64,000 nucleotides of DNA from Sequoia sempervirens (lineage: Eukaryota; Streptophyta; Pinopsida; Cupressales; Cupressaceae). The stretch lies in NCBI GenBank assembly GCA_007258455.2, contig VDFB02000001.1:17542162-17606161 (forward strand), written 5' to 3'. Of the stretch, positions 22,281 through 33,229 are shown piece by piece (within the stretch, counting starts at the first letter, position 1; each line of letters opens with the position of its first letter). Below the pieces are notes generated by a model. That model did not search any database and was not told the DNA's origin. It worked only from the letters and a program-made list of their open reading frames with translations. A program made the position numbers and the translations under genes.

Positions 22281-24829
22281 TGTAAGACTCTTAGAAAATG
22301 AGGACTAATATGAAAATGTTGACTAAGGAAATGACCAATGCTAAGTCTAGATGCCAAATGGGGACTAAGATGTAAGTTATGACAATATTTTTGGATTTTC
22401 AAGGATAAGATATGCAAGGGGAGGACTAGGATGAATTGAATGTCTAAAGTATGAAAATGAAAAAGTCTTAAATGATTTGGAAGAAGGTTTCTCAACCACC
22501 CTAAGCTTGATCTATGTCTCAATTTTGGAATATCAAAGGACTTGTTTTGAAGGACTAAATGACAAGGAAAAATTACTAAGTGAGGTTTGCTAACTTGACT
22601 TATGAGTTGGAAAGGTCTTACAAAAGAACATTGACTAAAGAAGATAATGATGGCTAAGTCCAATCATAACCTACTTTTGAAAGCCAAGATTTGGCTAAGT
22701 GAGGTAAGGTTTTCCTAATCCAAAATATGCAACTGAAAGTAGGATGCAAGGATTGGTTTATGGCTAAAATTGAAGATGATGATGCCTAAGGATGAAACTG
22801 AAATTTGCAAAGACGAGACTATGGTAAAATGCAAACCAAATATGCAAATGGTTGAATAATTTGGGAAATTTATGATCTGGTTTGTGACAAAATCTTATGG
22901 AGAAAGATGTTTATGGAAAGTTTAGACAGATGTGACTTCAGTTTCTATTCTGAGATAAGGTTTTTGTTTTTGTTAGGAAAATGCATTGTTTCAGTTCATA
23001 GATGCATCACAGTATAGCAGATGTGGCTTAGTTTAAGCGAATGCGACTCTGTAGAAAGAAATTGCAACTTAGAAATATAAATGTAGCGTTCTATCAAGCA
23101 AATGCAGTTTAACATAGACAAATGAATATCCAAGAATGGCGAATGCAGTTTAACAAAGAAATTGCATTGTAGGAAATGTCAAATGTGGCACAAGAAAACA
23201 AATGCATTACAAAAAGCAGAAATGAGCTATGGAAATGCAACTTAGAAAGATTCAAATGTGGTTAAGCCAGACACATGTGGTTTAGAAAGTAGAAAATGCA
23301 TTGCAACATCGAATGCAACACATAAAACTTCAAATGTATTTCAATAGAGTGATTGTGTTGCAAAGTATAGCAAATGTGTTGTAGCCAGAATGAATACCTA
23401 GTTTGTTTACAAGTTTGACCAAATTTTGAAGCTGTCTCAAGTTGAAAGTGTGTCTCCAGATTTGTGTAATGATGTTTGTTTGTTAGAATGTTTGAGAAAA
23501 TACTTGGAAAACACAATATTTTGTCTTTGATTCAAGCACAATGAAGAGAAGCACAATCCTAGGTTAGGCAAGGACAATATTCACTAGATTCCATGTGGGT
23601 TGCCCCAACCGCACTTATTCTTAGTGTGTGAATCTAGAAGCTTGGTTGCATAGGCTCCACCTTACAGTGCACTATTTCTCAGGCCAACCAAGCTTCCAAC
23701 CCCCATAAATCTCCCATAATAGGTTGATCACCTCTACTAAGAACTACAAGAATGTGGTTTCCTTCACAACAACCATTGTTGCACTAGCAAATAAAAGTAT
23801 TTTGGCTACTACACAAATGTGTTTAGTTCAGGATCCCCGTTCGAGTGGCCACACATGGGGAAAAGATTAAATTATGTTAAAGGATGGATTCTAGACTAAA
23901 GAGGTTATGTTCAACAGGGTTTTGGGGAATCCTACTTTGTTTGTATGACACATTTGTACTCATAATCCTAGGCTTTCCCTTGGAAATCAGATTTATATAT
24001 CGGTCGGGGGTAGCTCGACCAAAGAGCTATGTTGTCGGTTTGAGTCACCTTGGGGTGAGTAGTTTTTCCCACCAATGAAGGCCAATTTCAAGAGTCAATA
24101 ATCATTTCTCTTACACCTAGGATCACACAAGTGCGCAAGGGGAGAGGATACTTCGATTATTGAATCAAAGTAAACACAAAATAAGATGGGTTTGGTTTTC
24201 TAATCACCTATTTTGCACAAGGTGAGAGTATAATCACCTACCACCCTCAAACACAGTCAAACAATGAACAAGCAAAGTTATTTTTAATGCACCAATTGAA
24301 GTGCTTTCTATTCTAGAAAATAAGCAAACATAATGTTTTCAAAGTAATAGCCTTGGACAATCAAACCTACAAAACCACTAGTTAGTAGTATGAAAGATAT
24401 GTCTTGGACCCACGAAAGACTCAAGGCCACATGTTGCAACAAGTCATTAGTAACTAGAAAATATCTAACCTAACAGATTGTAGAACAAAAAAATGGATTG
24501 CAAAAAGAAATAAAGACAAATATGGAAAAACCCGAGAGCGAAAGTTTACCAGATGAATGTGTCATAGCAGAGGGATTGTGTCACTTCGTACAACAAATGC
24601 ACCTTGGTTATGTGTGTACTAGAATCTAATACAAAAATGTGGTAACCTCCAAATCAAATGCGTGACTATGCAAGTCATATGCATCGTAGCAGAGCGTATG
24701 TGGCATTCAAAGGAGAAAATGAGTCTTGAAATAACAGATTCATCATTCTATAGAGAAAATGTGTTGTGGCCATACCTATACCTACAAAATAGAAAAATAT
24801 CATTTGAAAAAATAAAAAATGCTTGATTT
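22281..24829 (-). other. Long 5' leader of element B, noncoding
   Basis: About 2.5 kb between PBS and the first recognisable Gag codons. It contains a degenerate short-repeat tract (about 22985-23400, and again about 24540-24780). A piece at 22281-22720 is poor in protein-like sequence; frames there (22250-22663) show no Gag resemblance upstream of 22268. It begins TGTAAGACTC at 22281, exactly where Gag similarity stops, so a small insertion or rearrangement at the Gag N-terminus is possible. Confidence 0.5.
22985..23400. repeat. Degenerate short-repeat tract in the leader of element B
   Basis: Imperfect repeats such as AAATGCAGTTTAAC, AAATGTGGTTAAG, AAATGCATTGCA and AAATGTGTTGTAG at about 20-35 bp spacing. 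The core is of the same type as in 10330-10745, with a further shorter patch at 24540-24780. Confidence 0.6.
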
Positions 24830-24846
24830 GGAATCAGGTTCACCAA
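24830..24846 (-). promoter_or_regulatory. Primer-binding site of element B
   Basis: Directly after the 5' LTR the minus strand reads TTGGTGAACCTGATTCC, beginning with the TGG expected opposite a tRNA CCA end. I could not match it to a specific tRNA. Confidence 0.6.
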
Positions 24847-26025
24847 TGTAACTAAGGGAATTTCTCCAAGGGTTAGCTGATTAGATGTAAAACATTAAAA
24901 TCCTGAAGTGATAGTGAAGTGCAAAGGAAATAACATGAAAAGAAAAGGAATTTTCAAGCTCACCAAATGTCTTTGTTCTCCATGGCTAACCTCCATTACA
25001 CCTTCTCAATTTGTTGAAAATGTGATGTTGCCCTGAGATTTGAGTGCAATCTAATGGCAATGACAAGCCCCAAGAAAATGTTGAGGGATTTGAGCTAAAA
25101 TGACCTCACAATGCAATTATCAACTATGAAGTATGCAAAAAATAGCCTAAAATGACAAGATGACAAGAGCATAAGATGACAAAACATGAGCATGAGGTTG
25201 CAATATGACATGAGATGTCCAAATGAGACAAAAATTATCATTTTATAGAAAATGGAATTTTGAGTGAATGGCCAAGATCAAAAGTTGACATGTGCCCTAG
25301 AATCAATGGACAAGATTCAATATCACAACCCATAATTAGGGTTAGGTAAACACTAGGGAAAGTTTGAAATGAATGGATAGGATTGATTTTTAGAAAATCA
25401 AATCAAGGGTTGACAATGTATGTGACATGAGATAAGATTGGCACAGAAAAAAAGGAAGTTGGAAAAATCAAATAATATTAGTAATTACTTGATTTTTGGA
25501 GAAAAAAACTATTTTGAATTAAAAATTAATTTAATTCAAAAGGTGGGGTCACATGAAAGTAAATAATTAATTTGAATTATTTACATAAAGAGGGAAATTA
25601 GAAAATAGGACCATTTTAAATAAATAATTTTATTTAAAATGAAAGAAATGTCAAGGTGGAAATAATTAAATAAATTAAAGAATTTATTTAATTATAAGAA
25701 GACTTAAAAGAATTAGTGACGTATTAAATAAATATGATTTATTTATTTAATAATCAAGAAGACATAATAGACAAAGATAATTAAATAAATTAAGAAATTA
25801 TTTAATTATAGGAAGACAATTAGTGATGTATTAAATACATAAATAAAATTTATTTATTTAATAATCATGAAGAATAAAGGACATGAATTAATTAAAAAAA
25901 TTATGAATTATTCAATTAATAGTCAAAAGTGGACCAAGGACATAATTAAAATGTCTTAATTATGCTAGGAAGAAAAATGATGAAAAACAGAGCTTGCAGG
26001 CCTAGGTCATTTTTATGTGTCTACA
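24847..26025 (-). repeat. 5' LTR of element B
   Basis: 1179 bp, minus-strand start TGTAGACACA and end AGTTACA. It aligns to 8641-9822 with scattered substitutions and a few small indels. A minus-strand TATAAAA box lies at 25241-25247, about 780 bp into the LTR. The middle holds AT-rich, partly palindromic blocks of ATTTATTTAAT type. Confidence 0.93.
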
Positions 26026-26030
26026 GGGCA
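26026..26030. repeat. Target-site duplication GGGCA, right copy
   Basis: Identical to 8636-8640. Confidence 0.92.
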
Positions 26031-28448
26031 TACTAGGTTGGACCCGAGGTAGCAGTAGCAATAGGGGTACCAGTGGTGCCTGAGCCTTCAGAAAAAGAGG
26101 TGAGTATAGATTGAGTAGTGGTAGTTGGTGTTAAGGCTAGTGGAGGCATTAAGATAGATGGCCTTGTCTAGGTGAATTGAGAGAAACCTCTCGCAAACAT
26201 TGTGGTAGCGGTAGAGAAGGTAGGGCCAATACTTGTAGTAAGGGGCACTGCAAGAATGGTAGAGGATAATAAAGATTAAGAAGTGAGAGAAGAAGGAGCA
26301 AATGTTACCTATTGACTAGATGTCAGAAGTGCTCTACTTTTGGCTAGCTCCTCAATTGCTTCAGACTCCTGGTTTGATGTGAGGACTTGGTTGGTGGAAG
26401 GCTCTTCTGAACCTTCCCCTAGTATAGCTTCCGTGTGTTTTCATTTAGCAGGTGGGGAGTCTTTGATCTCCACAATCTCTAGTTATTGTTGTTGGCATAC
26501 TCTTGTTTCTTTTGAGGCCCAGATGAGTGTCCACGAGGCTCTTGATATATTTAGTCACACATTTGAAGCGACATAGGTTGGCTTCCCTATGGACCTCTTC
26601 TTTTGTTGAGTAGAGGACGTTGATGTACCAGCTTCCTCCACCTACTCTTCTCCTTCATTGGGGTCATTTCTTGTACTAGTGCTTGAGTCGGTAGCAGGAT
26701 GCTCATCATCCCATAGCTTGTCAAACTCTTCATCATCCAACACACTTTCATAAGATGCATCAAGTTGTTTTGTCTCTTAGTGATACACCCAGAAGGTACT
26801 GATCCTTTATATAGTCCATTCTTCTTCATTTCTCAACCTATTGAATAGAGTTTTTCCCATTTTGTAGTTCTCATCATAATCCACCTCAATGAAATAGAAT
26901 TTATGTCATGGATGCCTATTGTGCTCTATGGGAATATGAATCAGTTCAATCAACAATTCATTGTCATCCTCTAGCGAGCTGCACCTCCTCTCCCAATAAG
27001 GCTGAGGGCTGTGAGTTACCTTGGTATGCTGATAGGGTAGATCATTGAAAGGATTGTAATCCCACTTGTTGTAGATCATTACCAACCCTAAATGAGTTAT
27101 CTTATCCTACAACAATAGGTGTGTCTGCTTCTTTCTCATGGCCACTATTTTGGAACTTTGCGGATAGGTGAAGAATCCCTTCCTCTTGGCATTTTTTCTG
27201 CTGTAGAAGGTAATATCAATAATGCATGCCTATCAGAATAATTCAAGGGCCAACACTCGATTAGTCACACATGTCAGAAGGGGAAATGGTTTGTCAGTGA
27301 AGCCTCTCATTTACATGAATGTAAAATCCAATCTAAAGAACCAATCACATCTGGGAATGAAGTTCTACATATACTCTATCTGTGTCAAAGTGATCCAATT
27401 ATTACTATCTTCTCCATGCAAATCTTGCAAAATTAGAGTCAAGAAATAATCTGAAAATGCATAATAATCAAAAGTGGAAGAGAGGAGAGGATTCCAGATA
27501 GAAACTGGATTTCTTCTATTCTTTTTGTCAAAAATAGACAACTTCATCTGTTTATCAAAGAAATTAGGGTTCTAATGCAAAAACATATGGGCGAGATAGG
27601 AAGGAAATCTAAACTTTCGTTCAGCTTGGTACTTGTTAATTTTCTCTATCATTTTCTTGGTGAGGAACTCTACAAATCATACTAGAAATAAGATGGTTTC
27701 CTGTGAAATTGGAAACCTAGGCCCAATTGAAATGCGTGCACCTCCTTGTCGGTGTCTAGACCGAAAATAAATGCCATCATTGAAAATGCATCCTACAGGT
27801 CTTCTGTGAAAGCATTGTGCTACGCCAGAATTCTTGGTAGCTTCCCTTGCTTTGCTTCAATCCTTTGGGTTTCTTCATTATTAAACTCCATATACTTATT
27901 CCTGGTGCTTCATATATGATCCCCCTGTTTAGTACTGAATGCTACCATTTTCATCTCTCTTTGCTTATGATCAGGAATACACAACATTTTCTAGATGGCT
28001 CTCGGAGTGATATTAACTGACAAAGTCCTACCCTCGATAGTATTGGTGCTTGGGTTGAAATGCTTAATAGACGCATTGACCAATTCTGGGTAGTAGTGCA
28101 CAAATGGGACCATATATTGAGGAAGCCCATTGAACCATACTTTATCTATCAATTACATTTTCTTTTTGGACACCTCCATTCTTCCGCAGGTTGCTTCCCT
28201 TAATCCTTTAGGGTTTTTTCAAGAAAGGGATCATGAAAATTATCCTAGTCCTCCTAAATTAAGTTTTGGTCTCTATAGCCTTTGGGCTTGTCCAAATCTT
28301 TTGTGTTTTCCCACTTTGGCTTGTCAGGAATACTTAGTGTGGCATAGGAAATGTCTTCAAAGATGTTGATGACTAGTGCTCCTCGCATAGCTTTAAATAA
28401 GCTTTTTGTTGCCCCTCCTTGTAATACTTGGCTGAAACCTTCTGCCAT
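26031..28448 (-). pseudogene. Sense extra ORF of element A after integrase, N-terminal part
   Basis: Translation on the minus strand from ATG 28448 (MAEGFSQVLQGGATKS) gives long stretches in largely one frame: FVHYYPELVNASIKHFNPST, then LSVNITPRAIQKMLCIPD, then a LDTDKEVHAFQLGLGFQFH segment and SYLAHMFLH. This looks like the N-terminal domain of plant retrotransposon downstream proteins with an I-x(n)-LxIP core, but I cannot name the family. Many stops are present. The frame is cut at 26030 by element B and continues at 8635. No membrane segment typical of an envelope protein is seen. Confidence 0.6.
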
Positions 28449-29005
28449 TTTTTATTTGTGGGAAGCTTTTGCTTAGCTTGAATTTTTCTATAATTTTACC
28501 TCAACTTTGGCTCTACACTTTTTGCATTTAATTCAACATGTACTACCAACCCTTGGCTTGTGCGAGATGAATCACTTGCTATTTTTATGTGACAAGAATT
28601 CATAATTGCAATTAGCAACCATATTGTGCAACATGATTTTCTTGGAACTTGAGCCAATGCTTTGCTGGTAGCTTAAGCATTCGTATGTGTTGGCAATTAA
28701 TATCCAAAAAAGAATGATAAATCCAAAGATGTGATTAGCATTTGAAAAGATATGAGCTCTTCCTTGGAATAACAAAAACACCTAGAGAATGACACCTCAA
28801 TCCTTGGTTGTGCATAATACCACCAATTGCTGCCACCAGTTTAGGCTAATTAATTAGCCCTTATTAGTTTTGCATGTAGCAAACTGTACTTAGTAGAAGC
28901 AACTGGGTGGGAAATTTGAGCATGCTCAGGCATGACTTTCAAGTTGGTACTTGATTAGCATCATGTTTATGGTAAGACAATTACCACACATTTGCTCTCT
29001 TTTTC
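28449..29005. other. Spacer between the two extra ORFs of element A
   Basis: No gene seen. It holds the region upstream of the antisense TATA box (plus strand) and upstream of the sense coiled-coil ORF (minus strand), so it could be a shared two-way promoter region. Confidence 0.35.
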
Positions 29006-29012
29006 TATAAAT
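29006..29012 (+). promoter_or_regulatory. TATA box for the antisense ORF of element A
   Basis: TATAAAT lies in a TTTTTCTATAAATGGGC context, 170 bp before the ATG at 29176. The last in-frame stop before the ATG is at 29149, so the ATG is a natural start. Confidence 0.5.
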
Positions 29013-29175
29013 GGGCATTTAAGCAGTAGTGAAATCGTACTTGTGATCAATTTGAGAAAAATTGGTAGTAGGTAATTGGTTTAGCAGTTTAGCATTGGTG
29101 GTGCATAGCATTCTCATAGGCTAGACTTAGGCACTTTGCAAAGAGTTTTAGGCTAGTTGCAGAGCAATTTCTAGC

Positions 29176-29826
29176 ATGAATACCCCAATTAGGCTAGTGT
29201 GTCACAAGTCTGAGAATGCCTTCCTAGGTGAGATTTCCACTAAGCATTTGAAAAAGATGATGAAGAATAAGAACTCACCAGCTATTATAGCCATGAAATA
29301 GGTTCTGGGATGGGACTACCTAATATACAAAGACAAGTATCAAGTTAACACTGATGTGTGCTCGCACTTTGTTGCGTCCATGTTGGATATAGGAATTCCT
29401 AAGCTATTGATTCTTTGTCAGATTGTAAAAAAAATGTTTCCCAAGAAGTACTTGAATGGCCTCAAAGAGGTAGTGGAAAATGTTGCACATGGTGGAGGCA
29501 TACCGACTGCAAGTGACCTATGAAGGTTCATAGAAGAGGATGTGGTTGTACCATGGCTACCATTTATGAGTGGCTTCCACCTCTAGTCACAAGATGAGCA
29601 CCATGAGGGAGTAACTTGAGCCTACCATTTCTTGTTTTGCATCTACAACATCATGCCATTTTATGACATTAACTGGCATACAAACTTCAGGAACCTTGTG
29701 TTCCCTCTGCCTCTGGTTGTTGCTCATGTTAATGATGTTGTTGCTAATGATGATTCCCCTATGCATGAAGATATTGCAGACACTGCTGTTGATGTGTTTG
29801 TTGCTGCTACCCATGTTGTGGACTAA
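29176..29826 (+). pseudogene. Antisense extra ORF of element A, unknown protein, four internal stops
   Basis: A single plus-strand frame runs from ATG 29176 to TAA 29824-29826 (216 codons) with no frameshift. It has four internal stops, TAG 29299, TGA 29521, TAG 29584 and TGA 29617. All four are one C-to-T step from CAG (Gln) or CGA (Arg). The protein is Lys- and Val-rich, with segments such as HLKKMMKNKNSPAIIAMK, VLGWDYLIYKDKYQV and VVVPWLPFMSGFHL, and an acidic, Val/Ala-rich tail. I do not recognise the family. It lies antisense between integrase and the sense coiled-coil ORF, with a TATA box 170 bp upstream and a polyA signal 30 bp downstream. Antisense extra ORFs are known from Tat elements. 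Confidence 0.65.
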
Positions 29827-29855
29827 AGATATTCATGTTTTTCTTTTTTCCCATT

Positions 29856-29861
29856 AATAAA
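29856..29861 (+). terminator. PolyA signal AATAAA after the antisense ORF of element A
   Basis: AATAAA begins 30 bases after the TAA of the antisense ORF and follows a T-rich stretch, a normal plant 3' end arrangement. It may be chance in AT-rich DNA. Confidence 0.35.
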
Positions 29862-30299
29862 AACTCGTAGCAATTAGTCCATTTTTTGTATACATTCCTA
29901 AAAAAGGATTTTCATAAAAATATATGAAAGAAGCATAATAGAACTATATGCTTTTAGAAGCGTGGCCTTTGAGCCATTTGATAATGTAAATATCAAAGCA
30001 CGTATATAATAAAAATATATATTTATATAATCATCTTTTTGCCTACTTTTGGATCCTGTAATTGGGTCATCTTTTCCTTTTCAATGTATATGTATGAATT
30101 AAATTTTACATGTGGGCATTTGATATTTTTGTTCTTTTCACCTATGAGTTCATTTTTCTACTCTTTGCAATTAATGGGTGACTTGCTCTTTTCTGCCTCG
30201 AACCACAGAATAAATGAAAAGACTGGCCAACAAAACAAAAAGGGAAAGAAGGGAAAAACATTATAGACATATTTACATTGGTAGGGTAGCAAGCTTAAT

Positions 30300-31350
30300 T
30301 AAATAATTTTAGGTGAATTTTGTTGACCGAAATTCCTAGCACCTCTTTTTCCATAGTTTCTAACTCAAATGCATTATGATTTTTGCATTGAATTATTCTA
30401 AATGGGCCTTCCCAAAAGATGTCAAACTTCCCATGCTAACCCGACTTTGTAACCTTTTCATTAAATTTTAGCACTAAGTCTTTGCACTTTAGACCTTGTT
30501 CAGATGCTTTCTTGTCACAACACTTTTTAACCGCTTGTTGCTAGTTAGTCATGGCTGTTAGGGACTTGTCTCTTTTCTCTTGTACTTCTAGCAACTCGGC
30601 TAACTACACCTCCATTGCACCATTTTGTTCCACCTTGAGATATTTTAGCAATTGTAGCACCAGAATCTCCATAGAGATAGGAATTAACGCCTCTTTTCCA
30701 TATACTAGCTCATACCATGAAGTCTTGAAGACTTGCTTACGAGTTATGCGGTTTTCCCAGAGCATTGTTTGGAGGTTTTTATGCCATTCCCTTTGGTATT
30801 CAGACTCAATTCTTTTGAGTTGGACCAAATTCTTGTTTGTCGACTCGACTAAGTTGTTCCTCTATAGGTAGTAGTTTGATGATGTTTTAAGCAATATACC
30901 ATGCGTAAGTGCAAATTGACTTACCTTAGAGCCCATGAAAGCTTTACCATTGTTAGAGATGATAGTTTTGTGTAGGCCAAATCTCGTCACTAGCTCCTCT
31001 AGGAAATCCACTATCTCTGCCTCCAACACATTCTTTAGTGGCACAACTTCAGTCCATCTCGTGAAGTAGTCAGTGGCCATCAAGATCCATTTATGTACTC
31101 CACTGGAGGCTAGGTTGATCATTTTGATGAATTCCAAACCCCACTATGCAAATGGATCATTAACAACTATCAGATTGAGATGCATTGTGGAATTCTTTCT
31201 TCTTCCTATGAAGAACTGGCCTTCTTTGCAATTTTTCACCAAGGAGTATGAATCATTGAATAGTGTCAGCCAAATGTATCCCGAGCACATGATTTTGATG
31301 GCGGTTTTCTTTGCGGAGAAATGTACACCCCTTAGAACCACCATGGTAAG
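30300..31350 (-). pseudogene. Decayed integrase of element A
   Basis: Three pieces are visible. First is a zinc-binding domain at 31344-31144 (VHFSAKKT, then NCKEGQF, where the second Cys is Gly). Second is the catalytic core at 31137-30862, where MEFIKMIN replaces the usual LDFIG (first Asp to Glu) and IISNNGKAF replaces SDNG (second Asp to Asn). The third catalytic Glu survives in LVESTNKN just past a TAG near 30860. Third is a C-terminal part at 30828-30310 with SWYELVYGKEALIP and GKFDIFWEGPF. Two of three active-site acids are changed. Confidence 0.85.
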
Positions 31351-31499
31351 TGTTTAGGATCCTTTTTTCTTGCTCTATGGTAACACACTTGAATAGAACA
31401 TCGTTAAAATTTCTCTTCAATAGGATCCCTCCAATGAGCGTGTATCTGTTGTTTTGTAGCCAGTAGAATCTCTTCTTCTAAGAAGGAACACCCGAGAGA

Positions 31500-32262
31500 T
31501 ACTTTTCTGTATGCATAAATCTTACTTTTCCAGCCAACAACCTTTGGACTCTAACTCGTTCATTAGGACTAGCTCCAGCTGCTCTTCTTCAGTGGCCATT
31601 TGTTCATCGTGGACAAGGTATTCACACAACCCTCTTCCCTGAACGGTCTTTGTAGGCTTAACTTCAATATCATATTTGAGGATCTTTTTGATCCAATTAG
31701 CTCTTTTCTCGGTGATCTCTCCTTCCATGATGTATTCATGCATGCTATAATGCACAACATAGACAATCACCTTATTGCAAGATATTAAGTGTCGGAACTT
31801 CTTGAGCCCCTTAACTATTGCAAACGCTTGCCTCTACAAAGTTGTAATTTGTCTCATATTCCTTCAAGATCTAGGAGTGAAATGCTATTGGATCTTCTCC
31901 CTTGCCCTCATCATATTTTTGAGTTAAGATAGTAGCAATGCTTGTCTTTCTACTAAATACATACATTATGAAGTCCTTGATAAGTCTAGATTGATGAGGA
32001 TAGGAGCAAAGGAAATAGCATCCTTGTCTCTCTCAAAGGCTTATTTGGCTTCCTTTGTCCATTTAAACATTTGATCCTTTTTCAGCATTAGGGTAATTGG
32101 CCTAATTATTCCTATAAAATCATAAATAAATTTACTAACAAAATTCACCTTTCCCAAGAAGGATTGGATGCCTTTCTTGTTGACCAGAAGGGAAAGCTCT
32201 TTGATTACTTTCACTTGCTCAAGATCAATTGAAATTCCTTCTTTGGACACCACATGCCCCAA
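31500..32262 (-). pseudogene. RT thumb/connection and RNase H region of element A
   Basis: The frame 32262-32041 reads MGHVVSKEGISIDLEQVK and IQSFLGKVNFVSKFI, the conserved thumb and post-thumb segment of gypsy Pol. The RNase H end is at 31770-31522 with EKRANWIKKILKYDIEVKPT. Between them the frame is broken. Together with the aRNH upstream, the element had two RNase H domains, as known for Tat retrotransposons. Confidence 0.8.
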
Positions 32263-32299
32263 TAGCTTTCCTTGTGATACCCTGAAGACACATTTTTTT

Positions 32300-32900
32300 G
32301 GGTTTACCGATATCCCAAACTCCTAGAATTTCTTGAAAACCATTTCAAGGTGATTAAAATGATCATCTTTGGATTTTGAGAACACTATCAAATCATCCAA
32401 ATATATTAGAATAATCTTGTTGATTAGTTCATGAAAAGCGATATCCATTGCCCACTAGAAGGTGGCTCCTACGTTTGAGAGGATGAATGGCATCTTAGTG
32501 TATGCAAACATTCCCCACTTGGTAGTAAAAATTTTCTTATGTTGATCCTCTTCTTTGACCTAGATTTGATTATAATTGGGGAAGCCATCCAACATGGAGA
32601 ACATCTTCGATCTTGCCACCATTTGTAGGATTGACTTCATTGAAGGTAGAAGGTAATGATCCTTCAGGGATGCTCTGTTCAAGTCCCAAAAGTCCACACA
32701 TAGGTGAATATCTCCAATCTTCTTTCGAACTAGGACCAAATTGGATACCCACATTCTATACTTGATTGAGAAGATAATCCGTGAATAGATTAGATTTGTT
32801 AATTCTTGCACCATTAGCACTTCAATCTTGGGATTCACTAGCCTTTGTTTTTGGCAGACTAGTTTTGTGTCTTTCTCCAACTCTATTGTATCCTGAATGA
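32300..32900 (-). pseudogene. Decayed reverse transcriptase of element A
   Basis: The frame 32880-32560 contains VSNLVLVRKK, then LCVDFWDLNRASLKDHYLLP, then MLDGFPNYNQI, matching gypsy RT fingers and palm. The following region (32560-32280) continues in broken frames with the palm and thumb sequence. In life it copies element RNA to DNA in the particle. The frame has stops and shifts. Confidence 0.85.
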
Positions 32901-33229
32901 TATTAGGATCATATCCCCTAAGGTCATCATATGACTAGGTCACCACTCCTTAATATTTTTCATAAAAGTTGATGAGATTTTCTTTATCATGATGTGGGAC
33001 ATACTTCCCAACTTTGAGCTTTCTTCCATCTCTGACTTGAAGGTCCACATAATAACTTTTTTCTACTAAAAACTTCCATTGGTTGTTTCTTGCATTGTCA
33101 CAATTGAAAAGATTCTCAAGAGTGACCAATCCCTTCATAAGCCTCGGTGATCTTTAGTTAGAGCTGGTAAAAAAATTCCCCTGATTATTGAATGAACAAG
33201 GCAATGTGTTCATCACTGTTAAACACTTA

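Larger units (their letters stand above)
8641..26025 (-). mobile_element. Ty3/gypsy element B (Tat-like), 17.4 kb, nested in A
   Basis: Complete LTR element: LTRs 8641-9822 and 24847-26025, TG/CA ends, and a perfect 5-bp duplication GGGCA at 8636-8640 and 26026-26030. On the minus strand it encodes Gag, protease, RT, RNase H, aRNH and integrase. On the plus strand, between integrase and the 3' LTR, lies an antisense ORF with a plant mobile domain. The dual RNase H and antisense ORF point to the Tat lineage. It is inactive but clearly younger than A, into which it inserted. Confidence 0.93.
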
